A program made the position numbers and the translations under genes. A DNA stretch of 64,000 nucleotides. Source: Trichosporon coremiiforme. Its lineage: Eukaryota; Basidiomycota; Tremellomycetes; Trichosporonales; Trichosporonaceae. Under the pieces are notes generated by a model. That model worked only from the letters and a program-made list of their open reading frames with translations. It did no database searches and had not been told where the DNA came from. The first letter of the stretch is position 1, and the number at the start of each line of letters is the position of its first letter. Below, in pieces: positions 61,834 through 64,000 of this stretch. The DNA is taken from assembly GCA_039545355.1 (NCBI GenBank), contig BCJJ01000008.1:1351004-1415003 (forward strand). Direction: 5' to 3'.

Positions 61834-64000
61834 ATGGTCTCTGCAGACCACAAAGGAGGAGGAGACTCCCCTCCGCCCGCAGATCCGTCTTCTCCCCCGA
61901 CCTCCCCACCTCCACCCCAGAATGAATCCGCACCCCCTCCCGACCCCGACAGCAAGGCGCCAGTCAAGCGTGACGCTGTTAAAGATGCTGCGGACGCAGA
62001 CACCGCAACTGAACCGCAGCTTGCCACTGATCACACGACCGAGACGCCTCCCGCTACTGAGTCTGAGTCTGCATCTGACGCCAAAGAGCAGGACGCCCCG
62101 CCGCCGCCGCCGTCGAAAGACAACAGCGCTACACCGAACGCCGACAAGGGATCTCCGGCTACGACGGCAGACGACCAGCCCCTTTCTGCTATCGCACCGA
62201 CAGCGCCAAAGCCCCAGCCGCCGAAGCCGAATGCAAAGCGCCCGAAGAAGGGCATCTTGAAGCCGCCGCCGCCCCCGGCAAAGCCGACGCTTGGCCACAT
62301 GCTGCGCGACATGGTCGTCGGATCCGTGTCCGGGGAAGGTCCCGGACCGTCCGCACCTCACCCGTCGCAGGCTATGAACGCAGCCGTCGGCACACTCAAT
62401 GCGTGGTCGGGGCGTCTGGGACTGGGATTCGGGCGGTTTGGGAGGGACGCAGAGTCGCAGCCCGAACCGCCTGTCCCGCCCAAAGTGCTCAAACCTCGTC
62501 TTCCACCCCGCACGACCTCGCTGCGTGATGGACGATCGCCCGGTCAGCCGGGTCAGGCGCTTTCACCTCCACCTGCCCCTGCTGCGGCTGCTGCCTCCGG
62601 CCCACCCGCACCTGCCAACGCGAAGAAGAAGCAGCCTCTCAAGCGTGCGACGTTCGTGCTGCCGAGTCTCAGTATCACCTACCCCATCAGCTCTTACGGA
62701 GAACCATGGAGTCAGAAGGTCCTGGAGGACCGGCAGAGAGTAAGTTGAATCGTTCCTGCTTGGCTAACTTTGCACAGGTAGAATCACGCCAGCGCATGCT
62801 TCTGTCGACCGCTCGCGGATCCGAATACTGGACGTCCATGCGGCTTATCAAGCTGTATGAGAGCGCGTGTCGCGGACGGGAGGAGAAACCCAGGTTAGGC
62901 GTTGTACGGGCACTGCAGGCTCTTCCGGCCCACCCTAAGCCTCGCCATCTGCACCTGATCGTCCACGACATTGCGTCCCAGGGCCCGACATCATCGTCGT
63001 CTCAGTCATCGTCGTACCCGATCGACCACCACCTCACGCGATACGCGGCGGAGGCGTTAGCCGATGTGCTCGCGATCGAGTGGGGTCTTAATGATCTCCG
63101 CCTCGAGAAGGGCGTCATCGAGAACGAGGAGGCCATTAAGCCGATCCTCCACGCTCTTCTTGTCAGCGGATCGCTTCCGAGTCTGAGTCTGGCTGGCAAC
63201 AGGAAGATCAAGGCGGGTGGATGGAACCTCCTGGCTGTGTTCCTGAAACGAGTGAGTTAATCAACGACTACATTGCTAACTCTCAGGCGCGCTCGCTCAA
63301 GTCGCTCGACCTGTCGGAGACGACGTGGGATCGCAAGGGCGTCGACTACTTGGTGCAGGCTCTGAATTCTGCGCCAGTGCAGAAACACGCAGCAGTCGCC
63401 TCGGCTGAAAACGCGACTGACGGCGACGAAACGGACGACGGAGCCAAGAAGTCGCCGTACTGTCTCATTCTCCCTCCGACCCCGCTTCTGAGGAACGTCG
63501 AGGACATCGACTCGGCCCCCGCCGGGGTGCAGACCCTGCGCATGGACAACTGCAACTTCCGGTCGTCTGCGCTAGAAGTGCTCGCGAACGGCATCCGCAC
63601 GTCTGACCTCCTTCACCTCTCTCTCCGAAACAACCGTATCAATCACCTGGGCGCAGTATCGCTCGCTGTTATGATCCGCGACTACCCCGACAGTGCCGCC
63701 ATCAGCTCCCTCGCCCCCCTCGTCAACTCTCACAACGACAACGCCCTCCCCTACGTCCCCCGCGCGTGGCGGCAGCAGGGTCCACCCCGCCCGAACGCCG
63801 ACAACGCCGACCTTCCTCCGATCCCGCTCGTCACTTCATCGTCCGCGGGCGGCGTTACGTCTCGCGTCGTCCCCGACGGATACAAGCCTCCTCCGGCCCC
63901 GAAGCACCCGTTAGTCATGCCTGGCGGCGGCTACAGCGCAATCCAGGACGGCGCCTTAAACTCGGTTCCGGCCGAGGGCAAGATCTCGCACGCCGAGCAG
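61834..64000 (+). CDS. Leucine-rich-repeat protein resembling PP1 regulator PPP1R37 (partial, runs off the window)
   Basis: Three exons are visible (61834-62739, 62778-63251, 63287 to the edge), 698 residues without a stop. The N-terminal ~270 residues are Pro/Ala/Ser-rich and disordered. Then LKRATFVLPS and YGEPWSQ precede leucine-rich repeats of the ribonuclease-inhibitor type (LPSLSLAGNRKI, LKSLDLSETTW, LLHLSLRNNRINHLG). That order, a basic-x-x-Phe motif, a short W-containing linker and RI-type repeats, is seen in PPP1R37, an inhibitor of protein phosphatase 1. The KRATF motif has Ala where the RVxF consensus wants Val or Ile, so PP1 binding is only a suggestion. The two introns are 38 and 35 nt. 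The 3' end lies beyond the window. Confidence 0.7.

Overview
The window looks like a chromosome segment of a basidiomycete yeast, most likely one of the Trichosporonales (the Trichosporon/Cutaneotrichosporon/Apiotrichum group of Tremellomycetes). The sequence is GC-rich. Genes are cut by many very short introns, often 33-41 nt, with a CTGAC or CTAAC branch motif a few bases before the acceptor AG. The proteins include a fungal MEI2, an AreA/GAT1-type GATA factor, a TRP-type YVC1 channel, a phenol hydroxylase and a type I metacaspase. The genus is an inference; no rRNA or ITS is present.

Layout. 2.1-3.3 kb: PP1 catalytic subunit. 4.16-5.92 kb: an apparently intact Tc1/mariner element with 27-bp inverted repeats and a TA target duplication. 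5.9-16.4 kb: about 10.5 kb in which I find only one intron-containing tRNA-Arg(ACG) and a 275-base assembly gap. 16.4-19.8 kb: Zn2Cys6 transcription factor. 20.3-23.1 kb (minus): MEI2. 24.3-27.2 kb: exocyst SEC15. 30.6-34.8 kb: GATA factor. 35.5-38.2 kb (minus): YVC1. 38.8-47.1 kb: GH5 glucanase, a convergent single-exon LacZ-type beta-galactosidase (minus) and a divergent phenol 2-monooxygenase. 47.3-48.8 kb (minus): VPS4. 49.1-50.2 kb: SPT20-like SAGA subunit. 50.7-51.9 kb: DLT1-like membrane protein. 52.2-54.3 kb: metacaspase. 54.7-55.6 kb (minus): probable alpha/beta-hydrolase-like protein. 59.0-61.0 kb (minus): heat-shock factor. 61.8 kb to the end: leucine-rich-repeat protein resembling the PP1 regulator PPP1R37, cut by the window edge.

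Most genes are unrelated housekeeping or regulatory genes. The exception is a possible catabolic neighbourhood: LacZ and phenol hydroxylase diverge from a 1.27-kb spacer that carries GATA-type sites, a 16-bp dyad and a 22-bp-phased direct repeat. Coding coordinates are start to stop of spliced genes, with exon boundaries in the evidence text. For every spliced gene whose exons I summed, the total was divisible by three.

The most unusual observations are a predicted 1-nt exon in the metacaspase, a 10-nt exon in VPS4, a 219-nt in-frame open intron in SEC15, and a roughly 50-bp-period array of branch/acceptor-like modules in the spacer after the metacaspase gene.
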